Below are positions 10,196 through 20,265 of a DNA stretch of 38,736 nt, in pieces. Made by a program: the position numbers and the translations under genes. Origin of the DNA: Peribacillus psychrosaccharolyticus ATCC 23296 (GTDB lineage: Bacteria > Bacillota > Bacilli > Bacillales > DSM-1321); the NCBI RefSeq assembly GCF_000305495.1, contig NZ_AJTN02000155.1:1-38736 (forward strand). Reading direction: 5' to 3'. The notes below the pieces were generated by a model. The model had not been told where the DNA came from and ran no database searches. It saw only the letters and a program-made list of their open reading frames with translations. Each line of letters starts with the position of its first letter. Positions within the stretch are counted from its first letter, which is position 1.

Positions 10196-10786
10196 TTATC
10201 CGTTCACTTTAACCATTGCTGGACGCAGGACGCGGTCCTTCAACATGTAACCTTTTTGGAATTCTTCAACTACTACATTCGCATCAAAACTGTCGTCTTC
10301 TACTTGCATGACAGCTTGGTGAAGATGGGGGTCAAATTCTTTACCCACCGTTTCGATAGGCGTAATGCCTTCTTTTTTCAATGCTTCTAGGAGACCTTTA
10401 TAAACCATGTCCATTCCAGATAGCAATGACTTTGTTTGCTCATTGTTCGCTTCCACCTTCGTTGCTCGTTCAAAATTATCAAGAGCAGTCAATAAATCAG
10501 AAGCAAGGCTCTGAGCTCTATATTTTTGGGCAGCCTCCGCATCTAAACGGGCACGGCGCCTTGAATTATCGAAATCAGCTTGTAAACGCAAGTAACGATT
10601 TTCTAATTCATTATATTTTGCTTCTAAATCAGCTAGTTTGCTGTCTTCTTCAGAAGGTGTTTCAACATTTTCTGCTTCAATTTCTTCTTCCGCAAAAATC
10701 ACTTCTGCCTCTGGGGTTTCTTCCAGATTTTTATCTTCAGTGTTTTCATTTTCTAGCGATGCGTCTTTTTTATTCGTTTCTGTCAT
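10196..10786 (-). CDS. grpE: Nucleotide exchange factor GrpE
   Basis: 196 residues. Dimeric exchange factor that releases ADP from DnaK. A long acidic, disordered N-terminus (rich in E) is followed by the coiled coil ([20 protein letters not shown] near residues 55-80) and the beta-wing ending [12 protein letters not shown] start it at ATG 10786, with GGGGAGGTGAG before it; the longer frame upstream has no family similarity. It lies between hrcA and dnaK. Confidence 0.97.
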   Translation of the reverse strand: MTETNKKDASLENENTEDKNLEETPEAEVIFAEEEIEAENVETPSEEDSKLADLEAKYNELENRYLRLQADFDNSRRRARLDAEAAQKYRAQSLASDLLTALDNFERATKVEANNEQTKSLLSGMDMVYKGLLEALKKEGITPIETVGKEFDPHLHQAVMQVEDDSFDANVVVEEFQKGYMLKDRVLRPAMVKVNG

Positions 10787-10872
10787 AATCTCACCTCCCC
10801 AAAAGGGTGCTTTATATGGTGAAAGGTACAGTATGGAAGGTGTAAACCCTTGCCTCACTCTATCCTTTACTA

Positions 10873-11901
10873 CTATTTTTGATACAACTTCGTTAATAGT
10901 GCCGTGAAATCATTGGAGAAGAACTGCAGCAGGCTGATTACTCTTGAATATTCCATCCGAGTCGGACCCAGAATAGCCAGTGTTCCTACTTGTTCATTTC
11001 CTACTGAATAGGTTGCTGTAATTAAACTGCAATCCTTAAGAATAATGTTTTTATTTTCTCGCCCTATCGAAACATGTATACCGGAAGGATTCTGTGTAAT
11101 AATTTCATAAATACCCTTTTCCTGTTCAATCATCGATAGAAGAGAAGTTATCTTATCGATATCATGGAATTCCGGCTGCTTAAGCATGTTCGTTTTACCG
11201 CCGAAAAACAATTTTTCAGAAATGGTACCTGAAAAACTATCAGCAAGGGATGAAACCAGTTCGCCGTAGCTATGAATGTGCTGTCGTAAAAGAACAGCAA
11301 CTTCTTTATATATTTTGTCCTTTAATTCAATCAGCGGAACACCTACAAGCCGTTCATTTAAAATATTCGCCACTTTCTCCAGCTCATTTATATCAAATGA
11401 CGGCGGCAAGGAAAACGTTTTGTTTTCAACATGTCCAGTATCCGTTACGATAATCGCTATCGCTGCTTCTTGATTTAATGGGATAATCTGAATCTTACGC
11501 AGCTTATGTTCATGCACTTTTGGTCCAAGAACAATCGATGTGTAATTGGTTAATTCAGACAAAATATTAGCGGAATTCTTAATGATATTCTCCAGCTCAT
11601 AAATCCGTTCTGCAAACACCGATTTAAGCATTAATCTGTCATCTTTGTTCAACGCTTGGGGTGAAAGCAAATGGTCTACATAATACCGATACCCTTTTTC
11701 CGAAGGTACCCTGCCTGACGAAGTATGAGTTTTTTCTAAAAAGCCCAAGTCCTCTAAATCAGACATTTCATTACGGATCGTTGCCGAGCTAAAGGTAATT
11801 CCCTCTTTTTTCGACAAACTTCTAGAACCAACCGGCTGAGCATTACTGATAAAATCATCAATGATGATTTGTAATACTAATAATTGACGATCAGTTAGCA
11901 T
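10873..11901 (-). CDS. hrcA: Heat-inducible transcription repressor HrcA
   Basis: 342 residues. HrcA binds CIRCE and represses class I heat-shock genes; GroEL keeps it active. The N-terminal winged helix ([18 protein letters not shown], then VGSRSLSKK and [18 protein letters not shown]) is followed by a GAF-like dimerisation domain. First gene of the operon; a perfect CIRCE lies 16 bp before its start codon, so it controls itself. Confidence 0.98.
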   Translation of the reverse strand: MLTDRQLLVLQIIIDDFISNAQPVGSRSLSKKEGITFSSATIRNEMSDLEDLGFLEKTHTSSGRVPSEKGYRYYVDHLLSPQALNKDDRLMLKSVFAERIYELENIIKNSANILSELTNYTSIVLGPKVHEHKLRKIQIIPLNQEAAIAIIVTDTGHVENKTFSLPPSFDINELEKVANILNERLVGVPLIELKDKIYKEVAVLLRQHIHSYGELVSSLADSFSGTISEKLFFGGKTNMLKQPEFHDIDKITSLLSMIEQEKGIYEIITQNPSGIHVSIGRENKNIILKDCSLITATYSVGNEQVGTLAILGPTRMEYSRVISLLQFFSNDFTALLTKLYQK

Positions 11902-11916
11902 CTTTGATCACCTCTG

Positions 11917-11943
11917 TTAGCACTCTGTCTTAGCGAGTGCTAA
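11917..11943. promoter_or_regulatory. CIRCE operator
   Basis: A perfect match to TTAGCACTC-N9-GAGTGCTAA (arms 11917-11925 and 11935-11943). It lies just downstream of the hrcA -10 region, the position at which HrcA blocks transcription. Confidence 0.98.
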
Positions 11944-11952
11944 TATATTAAT

Positions 11953-11981
11953 AAATTATCAAAAGCCGTCAGTGATGTCAA
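11953..11981 (-). promoter_or_regulatory. SigA promoter of the hrcA operon
   Basis: Minus strand: a perfect -35 box TTGACA (11976-11981), a 17-bp spacer and a weak -10 box TAATTT (11953-11958). CIRCE covers the initiation region downstream. Confidence 0.75.
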
Positions 11982-12015
11982 CGATTGTAGCTCTATTTCT
12001 AAGAAATTTTTACAT

Positions 12016-13164
12016 TTAACCATTTAAAAACGCTTGGAAAACTTCATTTCCCAGCAGCTTTCCCTTTTCCGTTAAGCGGATAAAATCATTTTCCTGCACT
12101 AATAAGCCGTGTCGAGTCTGCTCTTCGATTGGTTTCGCGAAAACTTCAGTCATTTCTACAAAAAATTTATCTTTAAAATGCTGCATAGAAACACCAGCCG
12201 TTTTTCGCAAACCGAGAAACATTTCTTCTTCCATTTTTTCATTAAGAGGGACAACATGCGTTTCTAGAACAGGCAGTTCGTCAGCTTGAAGCGGGTTCAT
12301 ATACTTTTTCACTGGTCCATGGTTCGCAATTCGTTTCCCGCCAGTATAGCCATGGGCACCAGCTCCAATTCCGTAATACTCCTCATTGTTCCAATAAGTT
12401 AAGTTATGCCGACTTTCAAAACCTGTCCGAGCAAAGTTACTGATTTCATATTGATGCAAATTATGCTTTTCCATCGTTTCCATCAGTTTTTCATACATAT
12501 TTGCTTCGGTATCTTGAGGCGGTAAATGTAGTTTCCCCTTTTGCATGAGATTATAAAAAACAGTTTTTGGCTCAACAATTAAGGAATAGCTCGAATAATG
12601 CGGGAGATCAAGCGCTAGCGCCTTATCAAGTGTGTCAGTAAAATCTTCCATTGTTTGACCAGGCAATCCGTATATTAAATCAATACTGATATTCGTAAAA
12701 CCGACAGACTGAGCTTTTTCAATCGTTTCATAAACATCTGCTGCACGATGTGTCCGGCCAATTCTTTTTAATAAATCATCCGTGAAGCTCTGAACACCAA
12801 AGCTTAATCGATTTACACCGGATTGATAGAGAATTTCTAGCTTTTCCCGTGACAATTCCCCAGGATTGGCTTCAAACGTATATTCCCCGTCTTTTTTTAA
12901 CGTAAAGGTTTCAGAAATGGAGTCACATAAATACTGAAGTTGGGTTTCATTTAAAGACGTGGGCGTGCCGCCGCCAACAAAAATCGTTTCCAATTCAGGT
13001 GCACTAGGATACGTTTTTACTTGAAGCTGCATTTCCTTTTTCATCATCTTCAAATACTCATCGACCGGCTGACCTTGCAAGAATACTTTATTAAAATCAC
13101 AATAGTGACAAATATGTTCACAAAATGGGATATGGATATATGCGCTTTGAATCAATTTGTTCAC
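12016..13164 (-). CDS. hemW: Radical SAM family heme chaperone HemW
   Basis: Up to 382 residues. HemW carries heme for insertion into respiratory proteins; older annotations call it an oxygen-independent coproporphyrinogen oxidase (hemN), which its HemW-type cluster motif argues against. The motif is IPFCEHICHYCDFNK (C-x3-C-x2-C) near residue 15, followed by TIFVGGGTPTSL and a C-terminal HemN domain. The start is uncertain: GTG 13164 has AAAAGG only two bases before it, whereas TTG 13155 gives (M)IQSAYIHIPFC, closer to B. subtilis. It lies between lepA and the hrcA promoter, the usual place. Confidence 0.92.
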   Translation of the reverse strand: MNKLIQSAYIHIPFCEHICHYCDFNKVFLQGQPVDEYLKMMKKEMQLQVKTYPSAPELETIFVGGGTPTSLNETQLQYLCDSISETFTLKKDGEYTFEANPGELSREKLEILYQSGVNRLSFGVQSFTDDLLKRIGRTHRAADVYETIEKAQSVGFTNISIDLIYGLPGQTMEDFTDTLDKALALDLPHYSSYSLIVEPKTVFYNLMQKGKLHLPPQDTEANMYEKLMETMEKHNLHQYEISNFARTGFESRHNLTYWNNEEYYGIGAGAHGYTGGKRIANHGPVKKYMNPLQADELPVLETHVVPLNEKMEEEMFLGLRKTAGVSMQHFKDKFFVEMTEVFAKPIEEQTRHGLLVQENDFIRLTEKGKLLGNEVFQAFLNG

Positions 13165-13228
13165 AACCTTTTAAGATGGAAAAAGAGGCTAGATGCACAA
13201 GCGCCTACCCCCTTTTTTCAACGTTCAT

Positions 13229-15064
13229 TTATTTTTTCGGAGTTGTATCATCCATTTTCAGTACGGCCATAAATGCTTCTTGCGGCACTTCAACTGAACC
13301 GACTTGCTTCATCCGTTTTTTACCTGCTTTTTGCTTTTCAAGCAATTTACGTTTACGCGAAATATCGCCGCCGTAACACTTAGCCAAAACGTTTTTACGC
13401 ATTGCGCTAATGCTTGAACGAGCAACAATCTTTTGTCCAATCGCTGCTTGAATAGGTACTTCAAATTGCTGTCTTGGGATTAGTTTTTTCAATTTCTCAA
13501 CAATCAGCTTACCGCGTTCATATGAAAAATCAGTATGCACGATAAAGCTCAATGCATCCACCGTTTCCGAATTCAAAAGAATATCCATTTTCACTAGTTT
13601 CGATGGTCTGTAACCAATCAACTCATAGTCAAATGAAGCGTATCCTCTTGTATTGGATTTTAATTGGTCGAAGAAATCATAAACAATTTCTGATAGTGGA
13701 ATTTCATATACAATGCTGACCCGATTTTCATCCATGTACTCCATATTGACGAAGTTCCCACGTTTCTTTTGGCCCAGCTCCATAATCGTTCCAACAAACT
13801 CATTAGGTGCCATCATTGTTGCTTTTACATACGGTTCTTCAACCCGCTCAATTTTCTGAGATTCAGGCATATTAGCCGGATTATCTACTTTTAATTCTGT
13901 ACCATCTGTCAGAATAACATCATAGATAACACTCGGTGCGGTAGTAATCAGATCAATGTTAAATTCACGTTCGATCCGTTCTTGAACAATTTCCATATGA
14001 AGCAGTCCAAGGAATCCACAACGGAAACCAAATCCAAGTGCCTGTGAAGACTCCGCTTCAAATTGAAGCGCTGCATCATTTAGTTCTAATTTTTCAAGAG
14101 CATCACGTAAATCATTGAATTTAGATGCATCAATTGGGTACAGTCCGCAATAAACCATCGGATTCAGTCTACGGTAACCTGGCAATGCTTCAGTCGCACT
14201 ATTTTTAGCACCGGTAATCGTATCCCCAACACGGGTATCCCCAACGTTTTTAATCGCACCAGTTAAAAAGCCAACGTCACCCACAGTCAATTCATCACGA
14301 AGCTCAACCTTCGGCGTCATTGCACCGATTTCGATTACTTCAAATTCCTTGCCTGTAGCCATCATTTTAATTTTATCACCTGGCTTAATCGTCCCATCAA
14401 ATACGCGGATATAGGCAACTACCCCACGATAGGCATCATAAACAGAGTCAAAAATCAAGGCTTTTAAAGGAGCATCAGGATCACCCTGCGGAGCTGGAAC
14501 AAGATCAACGACCTGTTCAAGAATTTCTTCAATCCCAATACCTGCTTTTGCAGAAGCAAGAACAGCTTCCGATGCATCCAGACCGATAACGTCTTCAATC
14601 TCTTGACGAACTCGTTCCGGCTCTGCACTCGGAAGATCAATTTTATTAATAACTGGAATGATTTCAAGGTTATTATCAAGAGCCAAATAAACATTCGCTA
14701 ATGTTTGAGCCTCAATACCTTGAGCCGCATCCACAACAAGAACAGCCCCTTCACAAGCTGCAAGGCTACGTGAAACTTCATACGTGAAATCGACATGTCC
14801 CGGTGTATCAATCAGATGGAAGGTATATTCCTCTCCATCCTTTGCTTTATATTTCAGTTGCACAGCATTCAATTTAATCGTAATTCCGCGTTCACGCTCA
14901 AGATCCATTGAATCCAACAGCTGACTCTTCATTTCGCGCTGAGCCAATGCGTTCGTCTTTTCTAAAATCCGATCCGCCAATGTAGATTTACCATGGTCAA
15001 TATGCGCAATAATGGAAAAGTTACGAATTCTCGATTGTCTCGCCAATTTCTCTTCTCTATTCAT
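13229..15064 (-). CDS. lepA: Elongation factor 4 (LepA), back-translocating GTPase
   Basis: 611 residues. A ribosome-dependent GTPase that acts on stalled or post-translocation ribosomes and in 30S assembly. G-motifs: AHIDHGKST (G1), DTPGHVDF (G3), NKIDLPSA (G4). The EF-G-like domains and the unique C-terminal domain ([15 protein letters not shown]-like end region) are present. I start at ATG 15064, with AGGAGTG six bases before it, instead of the frame extension to 15088. It precedes hemW by 64 bp. Confidence 0.98.
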   Translation of the reverse strand: MNREEKLARQSRIRNFSIIAHIDHGKSTLADRILEKTNALAQREMKSQLLDSMDLERERGITIKLNAVQLKYKAKDGEEYTFHLIDTPGHVDFTYEVSRSLAACEGAVLVVDAAQGIEAQTLANVYLALDNNLEIIPVINKIDLPSAEPERVRQEIEDVIGLDASEAVLASAKAGIGIEEILEQVVDLVPAPQGDPDAPLKALIFDSVYDAYRGVVAYIRVFDGTIKPGDKIKMMATGKEFEVIEIGAMTPKVELRDELTVGDVGFLTGAIKNVGDTRVGDTITGAKNSATEALPGYRRLNPMVYCGLYPIDASKFNDLRDALEKLELNDAALQFEAESSQALGFGFRCGFLGLLHMEIVQERIEREFNIDLITTAPSVIYDVILTDGTELKVDNPANMPESQKIERVEEPYVKATMMAPNEFVGTIMELGQKKRGNFVNMEYMDENRVSIVYEIPLSEIVYDFFDQLKSNTRGYASFDYELIGYRPSKLVKMDILLNSETVDALSFIVHTDFSYERGKLIVEKLKKLIPRQQFEVPIQAAIGQKIVARSSISAMRKNVLAKCYGGDISRKRKLLEKQKAGKKRMKQVGSVEVPQEAFMAVLKMDDTTPKK

Positions 15065-15205
15065 ACAATCACTCCTACTTATCGACACAATACACTATTT
15101 TTCATTATATCAGTACAGTATATAAGATTCAATTAAAAACGGTGCATTTACTAGAATATACAAACTCCCTAAACAACTACCTCTCTCTATTGATTTGAAT
15201 GTGTT

Positions 15206-15625
15206 TTGCTAGCGGGGCCGAAGTTTTCTCTATTAGGAGATAGAGGGAGGTCTGAATCTTTCGTCATTTGGGAGGAATGTTGGCTCGTTGGGCCGAATTA
15301 GCATTCCTTTCCAGCTTTCATAGCGACTACTCATCAAGGTATCAGCCCAAACTGGGGTGGGTTTTATAAAAAGGGTAACTTTAAGGGTTTTATTTAATGT
15401 AATTACACTTTTTTCTTCACAATCTTTGCTAAGCGGCGGTTCCTACTATTTTATATACGGTAGGGCCGAATAATCGTGAGAATGGATCGAATCTTTTGCA
15501 AAATGGGCCGAATGTTTTCTCGTTTGGGCCGAATCATCATCCCTTTCCAGCTTTCATAGCGACTACTCATCAAGGAATCAGCCAAACTGGGTGTTTTTTT
15601 ATAAAAAGGGTAACTTTAGGGCCGC
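15206..15625. repeat. Two ~236-bp repeats containing 21-bp GGGCCGAAT arrays
   Basis: The shared block CCAGCTTTCATAGCGACTAC occurs at 15311 and 15547, followed in both by a TCATCAAGG block and then AAAAGGGTAACTTT. Before it, the second copy has GAAT cores at 15468, 15489, 15510 and 15531, exactly 21 bp apart. The first copy is degenerate (15221, 15254, 15275, 15295). On the opposite strand the core reads ATTCGGCCCA, the same layout as the ATTC-NN-CCC arrays at 3.2 and 38.6 kb. This repeat fills most of the gap 15065-15660; I see no gene there. Confidence 0.85.
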
Positions 15626-15663
15626 ACCTACTATAATACTTCACTGATTTTCCCCGTTACCAC

Positions 15664-15703
15664 AAAAAAATTCCCGCCAACCTTATTTTAGGTTGTTGAC
15701 GGG
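15664..15703 (-). terminator. Terminator after yqxA
   Basis: Stem CCCG-CCAACCT (15673-15683) / AGGTTG-TTGACGGG (15690-15703) with a T7 run on the minus strand, 12 bp beyond the yqxA stop. It ends the gpr-spoIIP-yqxA block. Confidence 0.85.
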
Positions 15704-15715
15704 CTGCTTACGTAT

Positions 15716-16036
15716 TTAGGTTCCGGAAATGAGACCGATGAGTTTCTCAAATCCAATAGAAACTGTGTTTGATACCTTTTTTCCTACTGAGGAAAAGAAA
15801 TTATAAGCACCAAGTTCTTCGATTTTTTGTTTCTTTTTTTCAATGTCATGGCTGGTTACAGTCTGGCCTAGAATTTCTCCTTCATTTGGTGACTCTACTG
15901 AAAAGGCACTGGATAATGAGGGGTCGTCGTAGCCTTTCATGTTTTTCATGCCTTGATTAGCAAACTGCATACCGAGCAACACGCCAAAAAACAGGAGTAA
16001 AACAGCAAATGTACAGATTACACTAAATCGGAACAT
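15716..16036 (-). CDS. yqxA: YqxA family protein (DUF3679), small membrane-anchored
   Basis: 106 residues. One N-terminal membrane segment or uncleaved signal (FSVICTFAVLLLFFGVLLGM, residues 4-23), then a short soluble part and a hydrophobic C-terminal stretch. It matches the DUF3679 family by length and by its fixed place between spoIIP and lepA in B. subtilis. Function is unknown; sporulation timing is inferred from spoIIP next door. ATG with GAAGGG at proper distance. Confidence 0.85.
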   Translation of the reverse strand: MFRFSVICTFAVLLLFFGVLLGMQFANQGMKNMKGYDDPSLSSAFSVESPNEGEILGQTVTSHDIEKKKQKIEELGAYNFFSSVGKKVSNTVSIGFEKLIGLISGT

Positions 16037-16053
16037 GTCTACCCTTCTTTCCT

Positions 16054-17248
16054 TTATTCAGAAGACGTTTCAGCTGGTTTACTAACTTCTTGAGCATTCC
16101 AGTAAATCTCGCTAAATACATCGGCAAATGCATCAGTTGTTAGGAACATTTCCTCGAATGTATTATCCACCCCGCCAATCTCAATCAACAGAGCGTTTCC
16201 AGACAAATCTTGGTTGTAGATTCCATTTTGTCCTGACTTCTTTTGTAGACTGATTCCCCATGAAAGACCAGGATATTTTTTTCCATCGCTTTATGCAATT
16301 TTCCAGCTAATTCCGCATTCTTTTCGTAATTCGTATTCTTTCCTCCAATGACAAACGCTATACGTGCATACGTCTTTCCGTTAATCACCCGTGTTGTGTC
16401 TTTTTTCGTTTTGAATCACGGTGAATGTCAATTAAATACTGGATATCCTGATTTGCTGCCATTGCTGCTTTGACCGCTGTTCGAGATTCCAAATAAGATT
16501 TTCCATAGGTTAGTCCTTTTTTATTCATTTGCCCCTGAATATCTGTTTTATTTAAGGATGCACCAATTCCTTTTTCCTCAAGATCCTTTTGAAGCTGGGC
16601 ACCTAGCTTGGTCACATTAATTTTAGAATGGTAGGCCTGATTTGGATTCGTGACACCTTTTAGGTAAGGTAAGTAAGATTCTCGATTATGTGTGTGATAA
16701 ATCTCGACGACTTTTCTGCCTTCGGTTGTCAGACTTGGCTGCTTGGAAGGTGTTTGATCCGGTTCTGCAATCGTATCCACATTCTGCAGAGCAGCTTCCC
16801 TTTCTTCATTTAATACATCAAGAGGCGGTGCGGATTCATAAGGCATGTTTGTATAATTCGCATCTTTACCGGCGACAAGAATTTGATTATCAAAAATTGA
16901 AAAACCAGGCAGTTCCCTTCCCAGCAAGCTTCGCGGATCATCCAGAGAAATATTCGTTGAAGCTTTAAGGATTTGCTTACCTAGTCCCGTATCAGCTTGT
17001 CCACCTGGAAGTGCATGATTAAAATAGTGATTTTCATTGGCGATTAACGAAAATAAAACCTTGCCAGAAAATTGGTTGGTTACGGTATTCACTGATTCTG
17101 ATGAAAGACGATATTCCGGACGCAAGGACGTTAACAGACCGCTGACTGCAAAAAACAGCAGAAGTGTAGCTAGAATGGCAAGAAGCCCTTTTATAATTGT
17201 TGATATATGGATGACGGCGACGAAATCTGCAGGCCGGTTTCTTTTCAT
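16054..17248 (-). pseudogene. spoIIP: Stage II sporulation protein P, broken by two frameshifts
   Basis: SpoIIP is a membrane-anchored amidase/endopeptidase that, with SpoIID and SpoIIM, drives engulfment. The membrane segment (IKGLLAILATLLLFFAVSGL) and the amidase start (IYHTHNRESYLP) read normally to YLIDIHRDSKRKK. There the frame breaks in a 6-A run (16401-16406). The next segment (TYARIAFVIGGKN) is in another frame, and a second break lies in a 7-A run (16276-16282), after which the end of the protein reads in a third frame to TAA at 16054. Adding one A to each run gives about 399 residues from ATG 17248, close to the 401 of B. subtilis. Either assembly error or true inactivation; the first is more likely. 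GTG 17257 is an alternative start. Confidence 0.9.
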
Positions 17249-17324
17249 TCCTTCCACCCTTTCAGTAACTTGTCTAGTAATTCATATGACTTTACTAGAA
17301 AGAGTAGAACCCAAAATCACAAAC

Positions 17325-18443
17325 TCAACGTGTATAGTAACCGGTATTTTCCTGATTAACCGCATCGTGTAATGCCGCGTTTATCCCATTTGCCAATAGA
17401 TTGGCCATATCTTCAACAAACACATCTACTTCCTTGGGCGTGACCATTAAATTATGACCGATTGGTGATAATACTTCATAGATCAGCTTCTTTTTTTCAT
17501 CGTCTGCCAGCGTTCCAACAATGCCCATAAAGGTTTGTCGATGCTGCTCATCAGGCAAATCCTCTTCTGCTAATTTTTTTCGTTTACCGAGTGTAAACCC
17601 TGCAGGCGTCAGGGCCCTTGACGGACTTTGACTTGCTTTCATTTCACTGCCAAAATGCTTAAGAATATAATCAATGGTGTCACTTGTAATAGAAACGGCA
17701 TCCACCACCGTTGGAACCCCTATCGCAATAACAGGAATCCCTAATGTTTCATTACTTAATTCCTTCCGTTTATTGCCCACACCTGAACCTGGATGAATGC
17801 CCGTATCCGTTATCTGGATTGTCGAGTTGACCCGATCGATAGATGCCGCTGCCAGTGCATCTATAACTAAGACAAAATCCGGTTTACTTTTTTCAATAAC
17901 GCCCTTAATAATATCGCTGGTCTCTATTCCCGTAATGCCCATTACACCAGGAGCGATCCCGCTGACAGGCCGATACCCTTCCTTCACCGATTCTGGCTGC
18001 AACTCAAACAAATGCCTTGTGATAACCAAGTTTTCGACTACCGCTGGACCTAAGGCATCAGGAGTGACATTCCAATTACCAAGCCCCACTACTAAACAAC
18101 TACTCGCCTTTTCCACTTGCACCTCTTTTAAGAAATTGGCTAGTTCTTGGGCGAACACCTTTTCAACAACCATCTGAAGATCTGTATCCTGTTGACGGAT
18201 TCCCTGAACTTCTAAAGTAAGATACCTTCCCGCTTTCTTCCCAACTACTTCTTCTCCGTCCTTATCTATTTCAACTAAACTAATTTTTAAGTCATCGACA
18301 TCCCGTTCTTTGATTACGACACCGTTTAAATGAGAAATATTTGCTTCCCCAGCCACCCCTTTTTCACCAAGTGCTATTTCTCTGGCTTCAATGGCTAAAT
18401 CGGTTCGAATCCCATAATTCCGTAAATCTAGTTTTTTTTCCAC
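17325..18443 (-). CDS. gpr: GPR endopeptidase (spore germination protease)
   Basis: 372 residues. Made in the forespore as a zymogen, it self-processes an N-terminal propeptide of about 15 residues and degrades small acid-soluble proteins at germination. The N-terminal part [16 protein letters not shown] contains an SASP-like self-cleavage sequence; the conserved core shows [29 protein letters not shown] and [19 protein letters not shown] start with GAGGTG upstream. A candidate SigG promoter lies at 18490-18519. It precedes spoIIP by 76 bp as in B. subtilis. Confidence 0.97.
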   Translation of the reverse strand: MEKKLDLRNYGIRTDLAIEAREIALGEKGVAGEANISHLNGVVIKERDVDDLKISLVEIDKDGEEVVGKKAGRYLTLEVQGIRQQDTDLQMVVEKVFAQELANFLKEVQVEKASSCLVVGLGNWNVTPDALGPAVVENLVITRHLFELQPESVKEGYRPVSGIAPGVMGITGIETSDIIKGVIEKSKPDFVLVIDALAAASIDRVNSTIQITDTGIHPGSGVGNKRKELSNETLGIPVIAIGVPTVVDAVSITSDTIDYILKHFGSEMKASQSPSRALTPAGFTLGKRKKLAEEDLPDEQHRQTFMGIVGTLADDEKKKLIYEVLSPIGHNLMVTPKEVDVFVEDMANLLANGINAALHDAVNQENTGYYTR

Positions 18444-18489
18444 CGCTGCTCACACCTCACATAGAATAATTGCAATTGTTTTTCTTTAA

Positions 18490-18519
18490 CATTTTGCCGA
18501 TATTTCTTTTTTATTATTC
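18490..18519 (-). promoter_or_regulatory. Candidate SigG (forespore) promoter of gpr
   Basis: On the minus strand a GAATA -35 (18515-18519) is followed after 18 bp by CAAAATG (18490-18496), a partial match to CATNNTA. The SigG assignment rests mainly on gpr being a known SigG gene. Confidence 0.4.
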
Positions 18520-18698
18520 ATAACTCTGGTACAATACCTTTAACGAGATATAGCTTAGATGAGACATAATTCTTTTCGATACTGATTCAGATATTGCATT
18601 ATATAACAGTGTCTGATAAAATATAATTTGTGCTATTTAGTATAGATTTGAAAAGTCGGGACCATTTAATCTCGATTTCTATGTAGGAGGTGAACGGA

Positions 18699-18965
18699 AT
18701 GCCAAACATTAAATCTGCTATCAAACGCGTGAAAACTAACGATTCACGTCGTCTACGTAACGCAAATGTTAAATCTAATGTTCGTACATCTGTTAAAGTT
18801 GCTGAAACTGCATTGGCTGGCGACAACGCTGCTACTGCTAAAGAAGCTTTATTAACAGCTGCTAAGAAATTAGACAAAGCTGCATCTAAAGGACTTATCC
18901 ATAAAAATGCGGCAGCCCGTAAAAAATCTCGTTTAACTAAGAGACTTAATTCATTAAACGCTTAA
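18699..18965 (+). CDS. rpsT: Small ribosomal subunit protein bS20
   Basis: 88 residues, MPNIKSAIKRVKTND at the N-terminus, ending KKSRLTKRLNSLNA; strongly basic and helical, binding 16S rRNA early in 30S assembly. ATG 18699 has a perfect AGGAGGTG site; the GTG nine bases earlier lies inside that site. It is monocistronic and divergent from gpr, with its own terminator at 18985-19010. The leader from about 18600 is AT-rich with several -10-like hexamers, so I cannot choose a promoter. Confidence 0.98.
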   Translation: MPNIKSAIKRVKTNDSRRLRNANVKSNVRTSVKVAETALAGDNAATAKEALLTAAKKLDKAASKGLIHKNAAARKKSRLTKRLNSLNA

Positions 18966-18984
18966 TTTTTAATGAGTTCAAATT

Positions 18985-19010
18985 AACGATCCATTCGGGT
19001 CGTTTTTTTT
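18985..19010 (+). terminator. Terminator of rpsT
   Basis: Stem AACGATCC / GGGTCGTT (with one G-U pair), loop ATTC, then T8, starting 20 bp beyond the rpsT stop. Confidence 0.9.
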
Positions 19011-19015
19011 GTATA

Positions 19016-19044
19016 CAAAAAGGCGTTGGAACATTCCCACGCCT
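19016..19044 (-). terminator. Terminator of holA
   Basis: Stem AGGCGT-GG / CC-ACGCCT (19021-19044) with A5 on the left and T6 on the right, so it can work in both directions between convergent rpsT and holA. Confidence 0.8.
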
Positions 19045-19057
19045 CTTTTTTATGGCT

Positions 19058-20071
19058 TTATCTCATTTTCATCAACAATAATTCAAGCGCAATAGCTTTT
19101 TCAATTTGGCCCGTTTTCATCTTATAATCCGCTTCGGCAAGATCATTAATGATCGCTAACAATTCACGTTCATCAAATTTCCCGTTTTTCTGAAAGGCTA
19201 GTTTTACTCGATATGGATGTATTTTCAAGGCAGAGGCAATTTTTTGCTGACTATAGCCTTGCTTTGAAAGTCCCTTCACTTGATACATCAAACGGACTTG
19301 ACTAGCAATAACACCCAAAATCTTAATAGGCTCTTCATTCTGCCGCAACAATTCATGATAAATAGACAATGCTTGTTCGATATTTCGCTGCAAGAGATGA
19401 TCTACCAGCGTAAAAACATTCTGCTCAAGCGATTTGCCCACAAGCTTTTCAACCGTTTCTACATCAATCGTTCGTTCTTCTTCTACATACAAAATCATCT
19501 TATCCATTTCATTTGCAAGCATCATTAAGTTAGTCCCTGCAAGCTCAAGTAACATTTCAATTGCGGCATCATCCATTTCAACTTGTGCTGCAGCGGCTCT
19601 TTCTCTAGTCCACGTCTTCAAGTCATGTTCCGAAAGCTTCTTAGCCTCAAAAAGAGCTGCCTTCCGTTTTAATTCCTTTGTTATTTTTTTCCGTTCATCT
19701 AACTTTTCATATGGAGCGACCAAGACAATAATGGAAAAAGGAGCTGGATCAGCCAAATATTGTTCAAGTTTTTTTACGTTATGCTCTACTTTTGACTTAT
19801 TTTTCTCCGCTGTTAAAAAGAACGGATTCATCAAGAATACCAAACGTCTCTCCCCAATAAACGGCATCGTTTCCGCATCTTCCAAAGCCGTTTCAATTGG
19901 AGTCTCTTCCAAATCAAATTGAGCAAAATTAAAATCCAACTCATCTTCACTCAATGCATGCTCAAGCAAAAGCTGCTTCGTCTCATTGATTAAATAACTC
20001 TCATTGCCAAGCAACAAATAAACAGGTGCAAACTGTTTTTTCTTTATATCTTTCCAAACATCCAATACCAA
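19058..20071 (-). CDS. holA: DNA polymerase III subunit delta
   Basis: 337 residues. The delta subunit of the clamp loader opens the sliding clamp. The N-terminal AAA+-like domain reads VWKDIKKKQFAPVYLLLGNE, with FIGERRLVFLMNPFF and ILVAPYEKLDERKKITK after it; the C-terminal collar domain shows QNEEPIKILGVIASQVRLMY. This is yqeN of B. subtilis. The start is TTG 20071 with GAGGCGG before it and the same MV-DVWK N-terminus as B. subtilis. A promoter with TTGTCA-17-TACCAT lies at 20109-20137. Confidence 0.95.
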   Translation of the reverse strand: MVLDVWKDIKKKQFAPVYLLLGNESYLINETKQLLLEHALSEDELDFNFAQFDLEETPIETALEDAETMPFIGERRLVFLMNPFFLTAEKNKSKVEHNVKKLEQYLADPAPFSIIVLVAPYEKLDERKKITKELKRKAALFEAKKLSEHDLKTWTRERAAAAQVEMDDAAIEMLLELAGTNLMMLANEMDKMILYVEEERTIDVETVEKLVGKSLEQNVFTLVDHLLQRNIEQALSIYHELLRQNEEPIKILGVIASQVRLMYQVKGLSKQGYSQQKIASALKIHPYRVKLAFQKNGKFDERELLAIINDLAEADYKMKTGQIEKAIALELLLMKMR

Positions 20072-20108
20072 AATAATTCCGCCTCTTTTTATGTATTCTT
20101 ATCCCTTT

Positions 20109-20137
20109 ATGGTATAGATGCAAAAGCGATTTGACAA
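20109..20137 (-). promoter_or_regulatory. Candidate SigA promoter of holA
   Basis: Minus strand: -35 TTGTCA (20132-20137), 17-bp spacer, -10 TACCAT (20109-20114), 38 bp before the holA start. Confidence 0.55.
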
Positions 20138-20164
20138 GCCTTTGAGTAAGAATAAAAAACGGCA

Positions 20165-20265
20165 GAATAAGGGAACCGGTCTCATTGGCACCGATTCCCA
20201 ATCTATATGAACGCTGTAAGCAAGCCCCTAGGTTTAACTTCCTTTACAGCGGTTATAGTACGAAC
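20165..20265. other. Two stacked hairpins in the holA-yqzM gap
   Basis: GGGAACCGGT (20171-20180) pairs with ACCGATTCCC (20190-20199) with one mismatch. GCTGTAA (20213-20219) pairs with TTACAGC (20244-20250), with partial pairing outside it. Neither has a T-run. The remainder of the 432-bp gap (20266-20490) shows only a -10-like TATACT at 20472 before yqzM. Confidence 0.4.

Noticed and set aside
13165-13228. Terminator between lepA and hemW
   Set aside because: Only a weak AGGC / GCCT pairing with poor symmetry; not enough to call.
18599-18877. 92-codon minus-strand frame over rpsT
   Set aside because: Antisense of rpsT, which is certain.
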